Shown here piece by piece: positions 6,020 through 12,646 of a stretch of DNA of 27,614 nucleotides. Below the pieces are notes generated by a model, which saw nothing but the letters and a program-made list of their open reading frames with translations, was not told the origin of the DNA and ran no database searches. Origin of the DNA: a virus; IMG/VR virus record IMGVR_UViG_3300017788_000137, positions 1 through 27,614 of that record; one strand, given 5' to 3'. The position numbers were made by a program, and so were the translations under genes. Each line of letters begins with the position of its first letter. The first letter of the stretch is position 1.

Positions 6020-6240
6020 TGATCTTCAAGGTCTTTTGCCATTACTGCAGCAGAACGCAACATGGTACTGAGCTTGACAGGCTCCATCTCGCGTGCCATC
6101 GCATAACGGATGGCTTGCCGGAAACCCATACTAATGTTGCCGCTGCCTAGCTTGCGTGCCGCTTCAATCTCTTCACGAGTCATCCTGATGTTGACCGTAA
6201 AGTTCCGGCCTTTACCGTTAGGCCGGCGGTCGCTCGGCAT
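5935..6240 (-). CDS. Ribbon-helix-helix-like DNA-binding protein
   Basis: 101 residues. The N-terminus is basic (MPSDRRPNGKGRN), then a short strand FTVNIRM, then TREEIEAARKLGSGNISMGF and RQAIRYAMA. This is the strand-helix-helix pattern of Arc/CopG-type regulators. The last ~28 residues overlap the zinc-ribbon gene in another frame and may not be functional. Lying in the middle of the nucleotide/replication block, it could be a local transcription regulator. Moderate certainty on the fold, none on the operator. Confidence 0.6.
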   Translation of the reverse strand: MPSDRRPNGKGRNFTVNIRMTREEIEAARKLGSGNISMGFRQAIRYAMAREMEPVKLSTMLRSAAVMAKDLEDQCLLFKSDALNARAKKPMSSTPSKLKTA

Positions 6241-6379
6241 CTTGCATCAGCTCCATCAGGTCAAGCATATGCGCTGCAAAAGCAACATGCGTCATTACTG
6301 CATGAGTGCCGGGCGCAATCCCATAGCTTTCACGCCACCAATCTTCGAAGGCAGCCTTGATGGTTAGCTCGTTCATCAT
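6218..6379 (-). CDS. Hypothetical 53-residue protein
   Basis: A short gene in the gap between the sliding clamp gene and the RHH gene. It reads MMNELTIKAAFEDWWRESYG, then IAPGTHAVMTHVAFAAHMLD, and ends at TAA. The start ATG overlaps the dnaN stop as ATGA (6376-6379), typical of coupling in this block, and its end overlaps the RHH start by 23 nt. It is helical, with a Trp-Trp pair. Function unknown. Confidence 0.65.
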   Translation of the reverse strand: MMNELTIKAAFEDWWRESYGIAPGTHAVMTHVAFAAHMLDLMELMQDAERPPA

Positions 6380-7416
6380 TGCCTGACTTGGACTGGCATA
6401 ACCAAATAAGTTTGATCGACTGCAGCCTTCGGCTTGATCACGACTGGTGTTTTTTCACCATTTGCCATAAAAACCACATAGTCATGACTCCTGAAAGCCT
6501 TAAGTGCGTCAAGAATGTAGTTTACATTAAAAGCCCATACCCCTTCTCCTTCGTCCAAATAAGGCATCGACTCGGCGCCATTTAGCGCATCAGCTTCCGC
6601 TGTAATTGTCAAAACACCATTATTGGCTTCAACTTTAACGACCGAGTTGTGCTCTTCGGCCACAATTGCTACTCTTTCTAAACAGCGTAATAGCCTATGC
6701 CGATCAACTTCGATTTGATGATCGAAAGTTTTAGGGATAAGGCTGATCAAGTCTGGATACTTGCCGTCCAACGTCCTTGAAAAAATAGTAATCCCTTCAT
6801 CGGTAACAATAACAGCTTGTCCCTTGTCCGCCGAAATCGTCACAGCTTGATATTGAATTAAACGCATGGTGTTAGCTGGCAACACAAGGTCAATTCCGTC
6901 AGGCAAATCAACTGCATAACGCATCATTCGGTGACCGTCTGTTGCTTCCATGTAACCATTGGCAATGTGGATGCCCTGCAGAATTTGCTTGCTGGCGTCT
7001 TTGCTAGTACATGGCAAACACGCTTTCACTCCATCTGAAAGCAAAAGCTCACTTGACTTCGAATCGACCACTGGCAAAGCAGGGTAGTCAAGTGCGTCGT
7101 GAAATGGAATCTTGTAAGCACCGTCCAATGTTTTGATTAAATTGTTCTCAATACTAATAGCATCATCCTCCTCGAAACGGTTGGTCAAATTAGCTAGCAG
7201 TTTGTACGGCATTGCCAAGCTGCCATTTTTTTCGACTAGCGCAGGCGTTGTGATGCTGATGCCAAGGTCCATATTGAACCCAGTTAAAGTCATTTCACCG
7301 TTCCTTGCATCGAACAGCACGCAACCAAGAATCGGATGGCTGTTGTTTGAATTAATAGCTGGTGAAATCGTTTTCAAAGCGTGGGACAGGTCGCCCTTCG
7401 TTGTAAGTAGTTTCAT
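6376..7416 (-). CDS. dnaN: DNA polymerase III sliding clamp (beta subunit)
   Basis: 346 residues, slightly shorter than bacterial DnaN (about 366). It forms the ring that tethers DNA polymerase III to DNA. The N-terminus MKLLTTKGDLSHALKTISPA, the mid-protein EATDGHRMMRYAV and the C-terminal end YLVMPVQV match the three-domain clamp, including the conserved C-terminal MP(M/V) that lines the partner-binding pocket. The start at 7416 gives an ATGA overlap with the DUF3310 gene; an upstream start at 7437 is less likely. Phage-encoded beta clamps are uncommon, and no phage polymerase accompanies it in this window. Confidence 0.93.
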   Translation of the reverse strand: MKLLTTKGDLSHALKTISPAINSNNSHPILGCVLFDARNGEMTLTGFNMDLGISITTPALVEKNGSLAMPYKLLANLTNRFEEDDAISIENNLIKTLDGAYKIPFHDALDYPALPVVDSKSSELLLSDGVKACLPCTSKDASKQILQGIHIANGYMEATDGHRMMRYAVDLPDGIDLVLPANTMRLIQYQAVTISADKGQAVIVTDEGITIFSRTLDGKYPDLISLIPKTFDHQIEVDRHRLLRCLERVAIVAEEHNSVVKVEANNGVLTITAEADALNGAESMPYLDEGEGVWAFNVNYILDALKAFRSHDYVVFMANGEKTPVVIKPKAAVDQTYLVMPVQVRQ

Positions 7417-7613
7417 TGTCGGTGGATAAGATACCAAATTGCTTTGCCCAAATCCTCATCACCACCCTTGTGCCGTTCGCGCCAGATGTACTTTATTGCA
7501 TTGCCTTTGATGTAACCACGCCATTCCTCAGGATTGAGGGCTGATCGGATTGCATCGATGCATTCAATATTGCCACTGGTGTAATGGTCTGGATGGTTGA
7601 TAGAGTCAGACAT
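7413..7613 (-). CDS. DUF3310 family protein
   Basis: 66 residues from the ATG at 7613. NHPDHYTSGNIECIDAIRSA and GNAIKYIWRERHKGG followed by DLGKAIWYLIH are the full signature of the DUF3310 family, which includes a domain found in T7 gp1.7-like proteins. Members are common in phage nucleotide-metabolism regions; the biochemical activity is not settled. It overlaps the preceding gene by 8 nt and the dnaN start by 4 nt. A longer reading from 7745 would run through the neighbour and is rejected. Confidence 0.88.
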   Translation of the reverse strand: MSDSINHPDHYTSGNIECIDAIRSALNPEEWRGYIKGNAIKYIWRERHKGGDEDLGKAIWYLIHRQ

Positions 7614-7818
7614 TCGCGGCTTCTTGCAGATGAGAAATGATCCAGTCGTAATCAATTTTGAAGCTAGTGACCAGATCCGGCGGAATCGGGACACCATCAT
7701 CTTTTGCATTATCCAGGACTGCCGCTGCATTGGCAAGGGCTTCACGCATCAAACGATCAAGGTTCTGAATTACTGGTTTTTGCTTTTCGCTTATAAAAAG
7801 CAGAGAGTCAGGCTTCAT
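7606..7818 (-). CDS. Hypothetical helical protein
   Basis: 70 residues: a charged N-terminal helix (FISEKQKPVIQNLDRLMREA) followed by LANAAAVLDNAKDDGVPIPP and a C-terminal helix. Both ends overlap neighbours by a few bases (ATGA with the small membrane protein upstream, 8 nt with DUF3310 downstream), so it belongs to one polycistron. No known motif. Confidence 0.6.
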   Translation of the reverse strand: MKPDSLLFISEKQKPVIQNLDRLMREALANAAAVLDNAKDDGVPIPPDLVTSFKIDYDWIISHLQEAANV

Positions 7819-7958
7819 GGTTTAATCGTGATTTTGCATGGTCTGGTTTCTTGAAATGCAAGAACAGCTTGGTCTTTGCCGCTGGCATAACCAGCCGCGT
7901 AGATCATAAACATCATGACCAAAGCCGCAATCCTGTTGACACAAGGATTGTTAATCAT
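7815..7958 (-). CDS. Small membrane or exported protein
   Basis: A 47-residue frame reading MINNPCVNRIAALVMMFMIY, then AAGYASGKDQAVLAFQETRP and a short basic tail. Residues 9-24 are a clear hydrophobic helix, so it is an inner-membrane anchor or an uncleaved signal. The start overlaps the preceding gene's stop by 8 nt and the stop overlaps the next start as ATGA, which supports it as a genuine gene. Role unknown; early phage membrane peptides often interfere with host functions, but nothing here shows that. Confidence 0.65.
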   Translation of the reverse strand: MINNPCVNRIAALVMMFMIYAAGYASGKDQAVLAFQETRPCKITIKP

Positions 7959-8280
7959 TGCTCACCTCAACTGTTTCAGTTTCTGTTTGGTTTAAGGAAA
8001 CATTTTCTTCAGGCCAAAATCTTGCATTACGCAGACCTGCTATTGTTTGAGCCAGCAAATCAATTGCATCCTCAAGTTCAGAGAGGAAGCAGCACATTGA
8101 TGGGTCATGATTTTCCTGTTCATGAATTTCCTCCCATTTTTCATAAAACTTACTTACCAAAACAGATTGACAGACAAAGAGGGCGCTTTTGTTTTCAAGC
8201 AACCAATCCCCAGCGTTAATACGGAATGCATTTCTTCTGGCTTCCAGCATTGTTGTTGCTTTTGCCGTAACGCTTTCCAT
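7951..8280 (-). CDS. Hypothetical 109-residue protein
   Basis: Helical, acidic towards the C-terminus (NVSLNQTETETVEVSND). The centre reads WLLENKSALFVCQSVLVSKF then YEKWEEIHEQENHDPSMCCF, with a Cys-Cys pair. It starts 1 nt after the stop of the upstream 241-residue gene and overlaps the next gene by 8 nt. No family recognised. Confidence 0.6.
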   Translation of the reverse strand: MESVTAKATTMLEARRNAFRINAGDWLLENKSALFVCQSVLVSKFYEKWEEIHEQENHDPSMCCFLSELEDAIDLLAQTIAGLRNARFWPEENVSLNQTETETVEVSND

Positions 8281-8281
8281 T

Positions 8282-9007
8282 TCAAAAAAGCTCCTTAAGT
8301 GTTTGTTTGGTAACGCGGTAGTACATCACCATTCCTGGCACCTTTTCAATGAAATCGCAATCACATAAAATCTGCAATCCACGGCTAACCATTCGGCGCC
8401 ACCTAGGAAGTTCTTTGTGCATTTTGACAAGATCGCCATCCCAAAAGTCTTCGAAACATGCTTCCAAATATGCGTTCATTGTGACCGCCGAAAAAGCGCC
8501 GTCGTGAAACTTAGGATTGTTGGCGATAATCCGCGAAATAATTTGCGCCCATTCTTGTGAGCTGTGGAATGGCAGCTCATCATTGGTTTTTTGTTCTTGC
8601 GCCTTTTGAACATGACTAATCTGAAACAATAGTGATTCAATCACATTTGCTGCATCCCTAAGGAGCTCTGGCATTTTTGCCACATCATCAGGCACCGTTT
8701 GCCTGATTTCGTCTTGCAACAGGCCAGGCATTTGCTGTTCAATCGGGAGCGCGGTGCCTTTGTACTGGCCCTCATAGGCAGGATCGGCGCAAGGTCCAAC
8801 CCTGTAGGCTTTAACAATTTGACCTGGTCGCAGCTTGGCGAACCACTCCTGTTTGTCTGGTGAAAAAATAATGCCTTCATACGTCATACCGTTGTAGACG
8901 TAGCTGCATTTGGCCTGAAGGTTGCCGTTTCGAGTACGCGAAGGCAACAGGAAATTAATCCTAGCGTCGAGTGTTTCTGGAAGCATGAGCTTAATTTGGG
9001 TTTGCAT
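8282..9007 (-). CDS. Hypothetical protein of the replication block
   Basis: 241 residues from the second ATG; an upstream start at 9025 adds six residues with no better signal. The first ~85 residues look like a beta domain (LKLMLPETLD-type start, RTRNGNLQAKCSYVYNGMTY, GQIVKAYRVGPCADPAYEGQ). The second half is helical and ends in a segment resembling a winged helix (MVSRGLQILCDCDFIEKVPG then MVMYYRVTKQTLKEL). It sits directly downstream of ssb. A role in DNA transactions is plausible by position, but I do not recognise the family. Confidence 0.65.
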   Translation of the reverse strand: MQTQIKLMLPETLDARINFLLPSRTRNGNLQAKCSYVYNGMTYEGIIFSPDKQEWFAKLRPGQIVKAYRVGPCADPAYEGQYKGTALPIEQQMPGLLQDEIRQTVPDDVAKMPELLRDAANVIESLLFQISHVQKAQEQKTNDELPFHSSQEWAQIISRIIANNPKFHDGAFSAVTMNAYLEACFEDFWDGDLVKMHKELPRWRRMVSRGLQILCDCDFIEKVPGMVMYYRVTKQTLKELF

Positions 9008-9043
9008 TGTTAAAAATGGGGGCATTGCTGCCCCCAGTGATGG

Positions 9044-9376
9044 TTAAAAGGGCATGTCGTCAGCAGAGCTTTTCTGCTTGGGCGGCAGAGAGAAGTCTGT
9101 TACCGACAAGTTGATCGCGCCACCAGGCGTGCCATCTTTGCGCTCAAATGATTCGACGTACGCCTGGCCAGTCACGGTGATTTGAGCACCCTTGGTCAAA
9201 TAGTCATCTGCAACCTTTGCCTTAGGTCCCCATACGGCACATTTAATGACCGAGACAATGTCTTCTCCTTTGATTTTTTTGTTGACCATCAAGGTGAAGT
9301 TGGCAACTTCGGTGTCTTTGATGGTCTTGAGTTCAGGATCGGCAGCGAGATTACCGACAGCGGTTACTTGCAACAT
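9044..9376 (-). CDS. ssb: Single-stranded DNA-binding protein
   Basis: 110 residues: one OB fold (LQVTAVGNLAADPELKTIKD, VANFTLMVNKK, IKCAVWGPKAKVADDYLTKG, ITVTGQAYVESF) followed directly by a short tail ending in SADDMPF. That acidic tip matches the bacterial SSB C-terminal peptide that recruits replication and repair partners, so the phage protein probably docks host proteins. It is shorter than host SSB because the long Gly/Gln linker is missing. Neighbours are annealing-protein and RusA candidates, forming a recombination and replication set. Confidence 0.93.
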   Translation of the reverse strand: MLQVTAVGNLAADPELKTIKDTEVANFTLMVNKKIKGEDIVSVIKCAVWGPKAKVADDYLTKGAQITVTGQAYVESFERKDGTPGGAINLSVTDFSLPPKQKSSADDMPF

Positions 9377-9402
9377 GATTTTGGAATGGTGTTGGGCTGG
9401 TG

Positions 9403-10107
9403 TCAGAGGCTAAGGCGCTCTTGAATGAAGCGCAGATGCTTGGGCAGCGTGATATGCGCTGTCATCAATTCACCTTCGGGCACGTCAAAGGTTTTGTTGA
9501 ACTCTTTGATAATCTTGTTCCTCACGGCTACTGGCTCTTGGGTCAGTAGGTCACGGATCGTCTTTAAATCTTTGTCCGTGATCGGCGTGTCTTCAGGGTC
9601 AAGTTCTGTCGCGGCAGGCTCTTGAGCTTTTGCTTTTGGCTTGGGCTCAACTTTAGCCTTTGCAACAGATTCTGTGGCTGGTGCTTCAGTGGTCGCCTCC
9701 TTAGCCGTTTCAACCTCTTCTTTTGCCCATAGCTCGTAGCCAAGGCTGAAAAAGTAAGCAGCAGCAGCACAAAGACCACGACGATGCGTGTCAGTCAAAA
9801 CACGGCACGATACCTTTTCAAAGGCCACAGGCTGGTTTCGATGGTCTTGGCATGGATAAGGAAAACAAACAGTTGATTCCCCTTCAGGACCACGGAAATA
9901 ACCCATGATGTAGCCGCTGCCGTCTGGAGCTTTCCAGACATGACTGTTGTTGTCGTCCTGCATCAGGGCGAATTGCCAGCCTGGTGCGTTGGTGTGTAAG
10001 TGGTTTGCTATCCTTGCCCAACTGACGTAGTCAGCGGCATAAGATCCAGACCCTTTGCGGAATACGTCATCTTTTGTGATGGTGCCCGCCAAATTGGGGT
10101 AAGTCAT
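9403..10107 (-). CDS. Candidate single-strand annealing recombinase (ERF/DUF1071-like)
   Basis: 234 residues. Residues 1-130 form a compact domain (YVSWARIANHLHTNAPGWQF, HVWKAPDGSGYIMGYFRGPE, LTDTHRRGLCAAAAYFFSLG) resembling phage annealing proteins of the ERF/DUF1071/Sak group: an invariant W-A-type start, a beta sheet, then a helix with adjacent Arg. Residues 131-175 are a Lys/Ala/Glu/Pro-rich linker and 176-234 a helical C-terminal domain. Genomic context (SSB, RusA, RecB-like nuclease) supports recombination. Family assignment is by pattern, not by search. Its start overlaps rusA as ATGA. Confidence 0.55.
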   Translation of the reverse strand: MTYPNLAGTITKDDVFRKGSGSYAADYVSWARIANHLHTNAPGWQFALMQDDNNSHVWKAPDGSGYIMGYFRGPEGESTVCFPYPCQDHRNQPVAFEKVSCRVLTDTHRRGLCAAAAYFFSLGYELWAKEEVETAKEATTEAPATESVAKAKVEPKPKAKAQEPAATELDPEDTPITDKDLKTIRDLLTQEPVAVRNKIIKEFNKTFDVPEGELMTAHITLPKHLRFIQERLSL

Positions 10108-10547
10108 TTGGTTTGGTGATTAAGCGCAGTGAGCGTAATGATTGCGCCTGGCTGCTCATTTTCAGTGCAGTAGCGCTTGCTGGCCGTCAAACTGACAACC
10201 TGCCGGTCATCGTCAAACAAAACGCCTGTCAAAGCGTCGTGGGTTGACCTGACCAGTTTTTCAATGTCGCCGTTTCGGGCAGACGTGCAGTGCATGGGGG
10301 CGGACGAGCGTAAACCATGTTTTCCGTAATGGGATGTTGGACGTTTAAACCGAAACACCATGGAAGCCGTCATCGGAGCAGCGGTGTCCCAGCCGCTTGG
10401 CTTGGCTGTCATGGACTGGTACTTCACATCCTGCCGCCAGGGCTTTACGTTTTTGCTGGATTCGACCATGACGCCTTTGCCTATGTGACGTTTTGAACCT
10501 TGTGGAGCAGGAAGACCGATGACGACGAAAGAAATGGTGTTTTTCAA
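10104..10547 (-). CDS. rusA: RusA-family Holliday junction resolvase
   Basis: 147 residues, usual RusA size (about 120-150). The N-terminal LPAPQGSKRH and the acidic core GDIEKLVRSTHDALTGVLFD followed by DDRQV give the metal ligands (D94, D104 and the D112-D114 cluster). The common PDxDN is GDIEK here, so the second acidic residue is Glu instead of Asp. The enzyme cuts four-way junctions formed during replication or recombination, which would otherwise block packaging. Both ends overlap neighbours as ATGA, indicating one operon with the annealing-protein candidate. Confidence 0.9.
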   Translation of the reverse strand: MKNTISFVVIGLPAPQGSKRHIGKGVMVESSKNVKPWRQDVKYQSMTAKPSGWDTAAPMTASMVFRFKRPTSHYGKHGLRSSAPMHCTSARNGDIEKLVRSTHDALTGVLFDDDRQVVSLTASKRYCTENEQPGAIITLTALNHQTK

Positions 10548-10867
10548 TCCATAGTGCGCAACTGGTAGTAGGTTGTCACATTCCTGGTCGCTAGTCCAGC
10601 ATCAATGTCTTGCTCCTTAATGGTCCTCATAGCTCGTTCGGCATCTTTGCTGTACTTGTAAGAGTTACGTTCGCAACGGATGTACTTGGCATTGGGGAAC
10701 TGGAAAATGCCATCCTCTTGTTGGTAATCTTTCAATTCACCAAAAGCAATGGCGCCTTGCAGTTGTTCTTTCAGGAATGCTTCTTTTTGCTCTAGCTCTT
10801 CTTTTTGCTGTTTAACCTCGATCAGTGCGTTGATCAGGTCTTGTGCTGTTGTGATTGGAGTGGTCAT
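10544..10867 (-). CDS. Hypothetical coiled-coil protein
   Basis: 107 residues from ATG 10867. Residues 15-40 are a strong coiled coil (LIEVKQQKEELEQKEAFLKE). A compact segment with KYIRCERNSYKYSKDAERAM follows, and the end is TYYQLRTMD. Adjacent to rusA with an ATGA overlap. It could be a small partner of the recombination proteins, but this is positional inference. Confidence 0.6.
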   Translation of the reverse strand: MTTPITTAQDLINALIEVKQQKEELEQKEAFLKEQLQGAIAFGELKDYQQEDGIFQFPNAKYIRCERNSYKYSKDAERAMRTIKEQDIDAGLATRNVTTYYQLRTMD

Positions 10868-11054
10868 GGTGCGCATTGGGTTGGCAGTTGATTGATTGCT
10901 GCTCGACGTAATTGAAAACTGAAAGCCCGACGATGCAGCTAGTTAGGCAGAAAAAGAAAGGAAAGGAAAGCTTGAAACGCTTGTGCCAAGGCAAGTTTGT
11001 GTAACTGTCCATGAGAACGTAAAGCCCACGACGCAGGCGAACTGTTTGTTTCAT
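10812..11054 (-). CDS. Small membrane protein
   Basis: 80 residues with one predicted transmembrane helix, about residues 28-47 (LSFPFFFCLTSCIVGLSVFN), after a basic region (LPWHKRFK). Positive-inside topology would put the N-terminus in the cytoplasm. The C-terminal His/Asn-rich tail overlaps the next gene by 56 nt in another frame and may be only partly meaningful. Its start has an ATGA overlap with the upstream gene. Role unknown. Confidence 0.5.
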   Translation of the reverse strand: MKQTVRLRRGLYVLMDSYTNLPWHKRFKLSFPFFFCLTSCIVGLSVFNYVEQQSINCQPNAHHDHSNHNSTRPDQRTDRG

Positions 11055-11254
11055 TGCACTGCTTGAATACGAACACGTTGAATCAATTCGCTTAGCAGCT
11101 CGTAGCCTTCGTCTTCGTCCGGGTAAATGTCATGCTCAGCCATCAACTCTGTTGCCATTTCGGCCAGTGTGTCGATGTGGTGTTCCCAGACGTACTCGGC
11201 AAACTTGTCAGCCAGTTGATCAGCCAGGTTTGCGGTGAGGTTTGGAAAGGTCAT
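11051..11254 (-). CDS. Hypothetical small acidic protein
   Basis: 67 residues, helical and strongly acidic: LADQLADKFAEYVWEHHIDT then LAEMATELMAEHDIYPDEDE. It is the first gene behind the promoter at 11297-11325, with a leader of about 35 nt. An AAGGAG lies in the leader but is too far (about 30 nt) from the ATG to act as its Shine-Dalgarno. Small acidic early phage proteins may imitate DNA or bind host factors, but nothing specific is visible. Confidence 0.65.
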   Translation of the reverse strand: MTFPNLTANLADQLADKFAEYVWEHHIDTLAEMATELMAEHDIYPDEDEGYELLSELIQRVRIQAVQ

Positions 11255-11549
11255 GTTTAAAACGCGATGGGCTGGGAGGCTTATCTCCTTGAATTAATTA
11301 AAGCGTGAAACTGGGCAAAAAGCAACCCTAAAATCGTTAAAAAAACAACAAAAGTGCGGGGACTTACGCGGTTGAACAGCTTGCACGGTGCCAATGCCGG
11401 ATACGATTTCCTCGGAGCCACACCGCGTCCGCAGTCAGACCTTATTCCATGCTTCAGCCGTTACCCCACCAAATGGTCCGATCAGTGGCGACTTACGCAA
11501 CAGGAGCTGTTCGCACAATGCAGTATCAATGAGCTCCGCTGCCCCTAGA
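11255..11549. other. 295-base region without an assured gene
   Basis: The left part (11255-11330) carries the leader and promoter of the minus-strand gene ending at 11254. The right part (11354-11548) has a 64-codon plus-strand frame with a GTG start, no Shine-Dalgarno and no recognisable family (…RYPTKWSDQWRLTQQELFAQ…). It also holds a direct repeat GACTTACGC (11361-11369, 11490-11498) and an inverted pair GAACAGCT (11374-11381) / AGCTGTTC (11505-11512). The two direct repeats are 129 nt apart, so in phase. It could encode a small plus-strand protein, a structured RNA or a decayed gene; undecided. Confidence 0.4.
11297..11325 (-). promoter_or_regulatory. Promoter for the 11254-and-below operon
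   Basis: On the minus strand, TTGCTT (11325-11320), exactly 17 nt, then TTTAAT (11302-11297). It shares TTGCTTTTTG and GTTTCnnGnTTTAAT with the promoter at 12376-12404. The start point would lie near 11290, about 35 nt before the ATG at 11254. Confidence 0.65.
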
Positions 11550-11792
11550 TCAACCGTCGCTGAAGTGTTTTTGCACCAGCTCGTTGATTTCGTCAGGATA
11601 GTCTGTCCAGGCAGCTAACGCTTTTGCAAGCAAATCAGCTTCCAACCATCCGAGCGGTTTGCCAAAGTGGCCGTCAATATTTCCAGTCAAAATCAAAAAA
11701 GCAGCGTAGGTCGGGGGAAACTGTTCGTTGTCTGCCCATTGAAACAGACGGTCAACGGCGTACTCAGCATCACGTAGTTCTTGGCTTTTCAT
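11550..11792 (-). CDS. Hypothetical protein
   Basis: 80 residues, helical and acidic: MKSQELRDAEYAVDRLFQWA, then aromatic residues around PPTYAAFLILTG, and LLAKALAAWTDYPDEINELV near the end. It starts 3 nt after the stop of the 56-residue gene upstream and is the last gene of its mini-operon before the empty region. No family recognised. Confidence 0.6.
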   Translation of the reverse strand: MKSQELRDAEYAVDRLFQWADNEQFPPTYAAFLILTGNIDGHFGKPLGWLEADLLAKALAAWTDYPDEINELVQKHFSDG

Positions 11793-11795
11793 GGC

Positions 11796-11966
11796 TCAAT
11801 CAAACATGCCTGCATTGTCTTCGAGTGCTGTAACCAGACCATCGAAGTCCTCGCTGTTTGGCAGCACGGTGATCAAAGTGTCAACCAGGTCGGATCCATA
11901 CTCCTCGCGCAAACAATCGAGATAGTCTTCGCGGTCGTTGTATCCATTGTCGGTGTAAACAGTCAT
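11796..11966 (-). CDS. Small acidic protein
   Basis: 56 residues: MTVYTDNGYNDREDYLDCLR, then EEYGSDLVDTLITVLPNSED and a short acidic end. Start and upstream stop form ATGA (11963-11966). The strong negative charge and size resemble other small early phage proteins. Function unknown. Confidence 0.65.
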   Translation of the reverse strand: MTVYTDNGYNDREDYLDCLREEYGSDLVDTLITVLPNSEDFDGLVTALEDNAGMFD

Positions 11967-12157
11967 TGGCGTCGTTGGTGATAAAAGGTTGTGAGTTTGT
12001 CATCAAGTTTGATTAACTTGTCAGCCCAGCTGCCTGCTTCTGCCTGGTCTTCTGGGTCTGGCAGGTTGTTGCGAGCATCACGAGCAAGCTCGTACATCAG
12101 ATCAAGTTCGGCAAACGTGAAGTGGCAGACGTAACCGTGGTCAGCTCGTTTCATCAT
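11963..12157 (-). CDS. Hypothetical protein
   Basis: 64 residues from ATG 12157, which shares one base with the upstream TGA (TGATG). Sequence MMKRADHGYVCHFTFAELDL then MYELARDARNNLPDPEDQAE is mostly helical. An upstream start at 12238 would overlap the neighbour completely and reads as shadow. No motif recognised. Confidence 0.6.
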   Translation of the reverse strand: MMKRADHGYVCHFTFAELDLMYELARDARNNLPDPEDQAEAGSWADKLIKLDDKLTTFYHQRRQ

Positions 12158-12336
12158 CAGCGGAGAGCCATTTTTTCGGCGACGAGCATTTGCACTTCGC
12201 GCATGCGCTTGGCAACAACACGCTTGGCTTTGGTGCAAGCAGGCCAGTCACCACGAGCAAAGCAGTGGGAGTATTCGGTTTGAGCTTGGGAAAGGAGCTC
12301 TTTGGCGGTGGCGAGTTGGAATTCGATGGTTTGCAT
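12157..12336 (-). CDS. Hypothetical helical protein
   Basis: 59 residues from ATG 12336: MQTIEFQLATAKELLSQAQT then a helix with VVAKRMREVQMLVAEKMALR. Upstream in-frame ATGs at 12369 and 12360 exist, but the promoter at 12376-12404 would start transcription at about 12369, so the start at 12336 with a leader of about 30 nt fits best. Coiled-coil character; no family. Confidence 0.55.
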   Translation of the reverse strand: MQTIEFQLATAKELLSQAQTEYSHCFARGDWPACTKAKRVVAKRMREVQMLVAEKMALR

Positions 12337-12375
12337 TTGAGGAAAGAAGTGGAGAGGCATCAGCCCCATACATTT

Positions 12376-12404
12376 ATTAAACCTCGAAACGCAACAAAAA
12401 GCAA
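12376..12404 (-). promoter_or_regulatory. Promoter for the 12336-and-below operon
   Basis: On the minus strand, TTGCTT (12404-12399), 17 nt, TTTAAT (12381-12376). Same pattern as 11297-11325, with ten identical bases from the -35 onward. It decides the start of the 12157-12336 gene. Confidence 0.65.
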
Positions 12405-12438
12405 GTCATTTATGACTCAGAAATGATTCGAAATGATT
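12404..12438. promoter_or_regulatory. Operator-like palindrome and direct repeat upstream of a promoter
   Basis: AGTCAT (12404-12409), TT, ATGACT (12412-12417) forms a perfect inverted repeat touching the -35 end of the promoter at 12376-12404. A direct repeat AAATGATT-CG-AAATGATT (12421-12438) follows. Position just upstream of -35 fits a regulator site, for instance for one of the RHH proteins; this is inference. Confidence 0.45.
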
Positions 12439-12641
12439 TAGTTTTGCTGCTTTTTGCGTTCACGTTCTCTGGTTGCCGCTCTGCTCTCGATTTTTGGTTT
12501 GCGGCTGTTGTTGCCTTTTGCTCGCTTTTGTCCATGTATGGCGTAACGCTGTTTCGTCACCTCTTTTGCAGCCTCAACAGCTTCCCAGTAGCCAGGCGGC
12601 TCCAGCTCTGGATGCTCCTTGAAATAAGCGGTCCAATCCAT
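12438..12641 (-). CDS. Conserved-type small basic protein
   Basis: 67 residues. The N-terminal DWTAYFKEHPELEPPGYWEA is a distinct motif that I associate with small cyanophage proteins (recollection only). A strongly basic tail of Lys/Arg/Glu follows (SRKPKIESRAATRERERKKQ). I chose ATG 12641, which lies 5 nt after the exonuclease stop; the reading from 12683 overlaps that gene. Possibly nucleic-acid binding through the tail. Function not known. Confidence 0.65.
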   Translation of the reverse strand: MDWTAYFKEHPELEPPGYWEAVEAAKEVTKQRYAIHGQKRAKGNNSRKPKIESRAATRERERKKQQN

Positions 12642-12646
12642 CTTGC

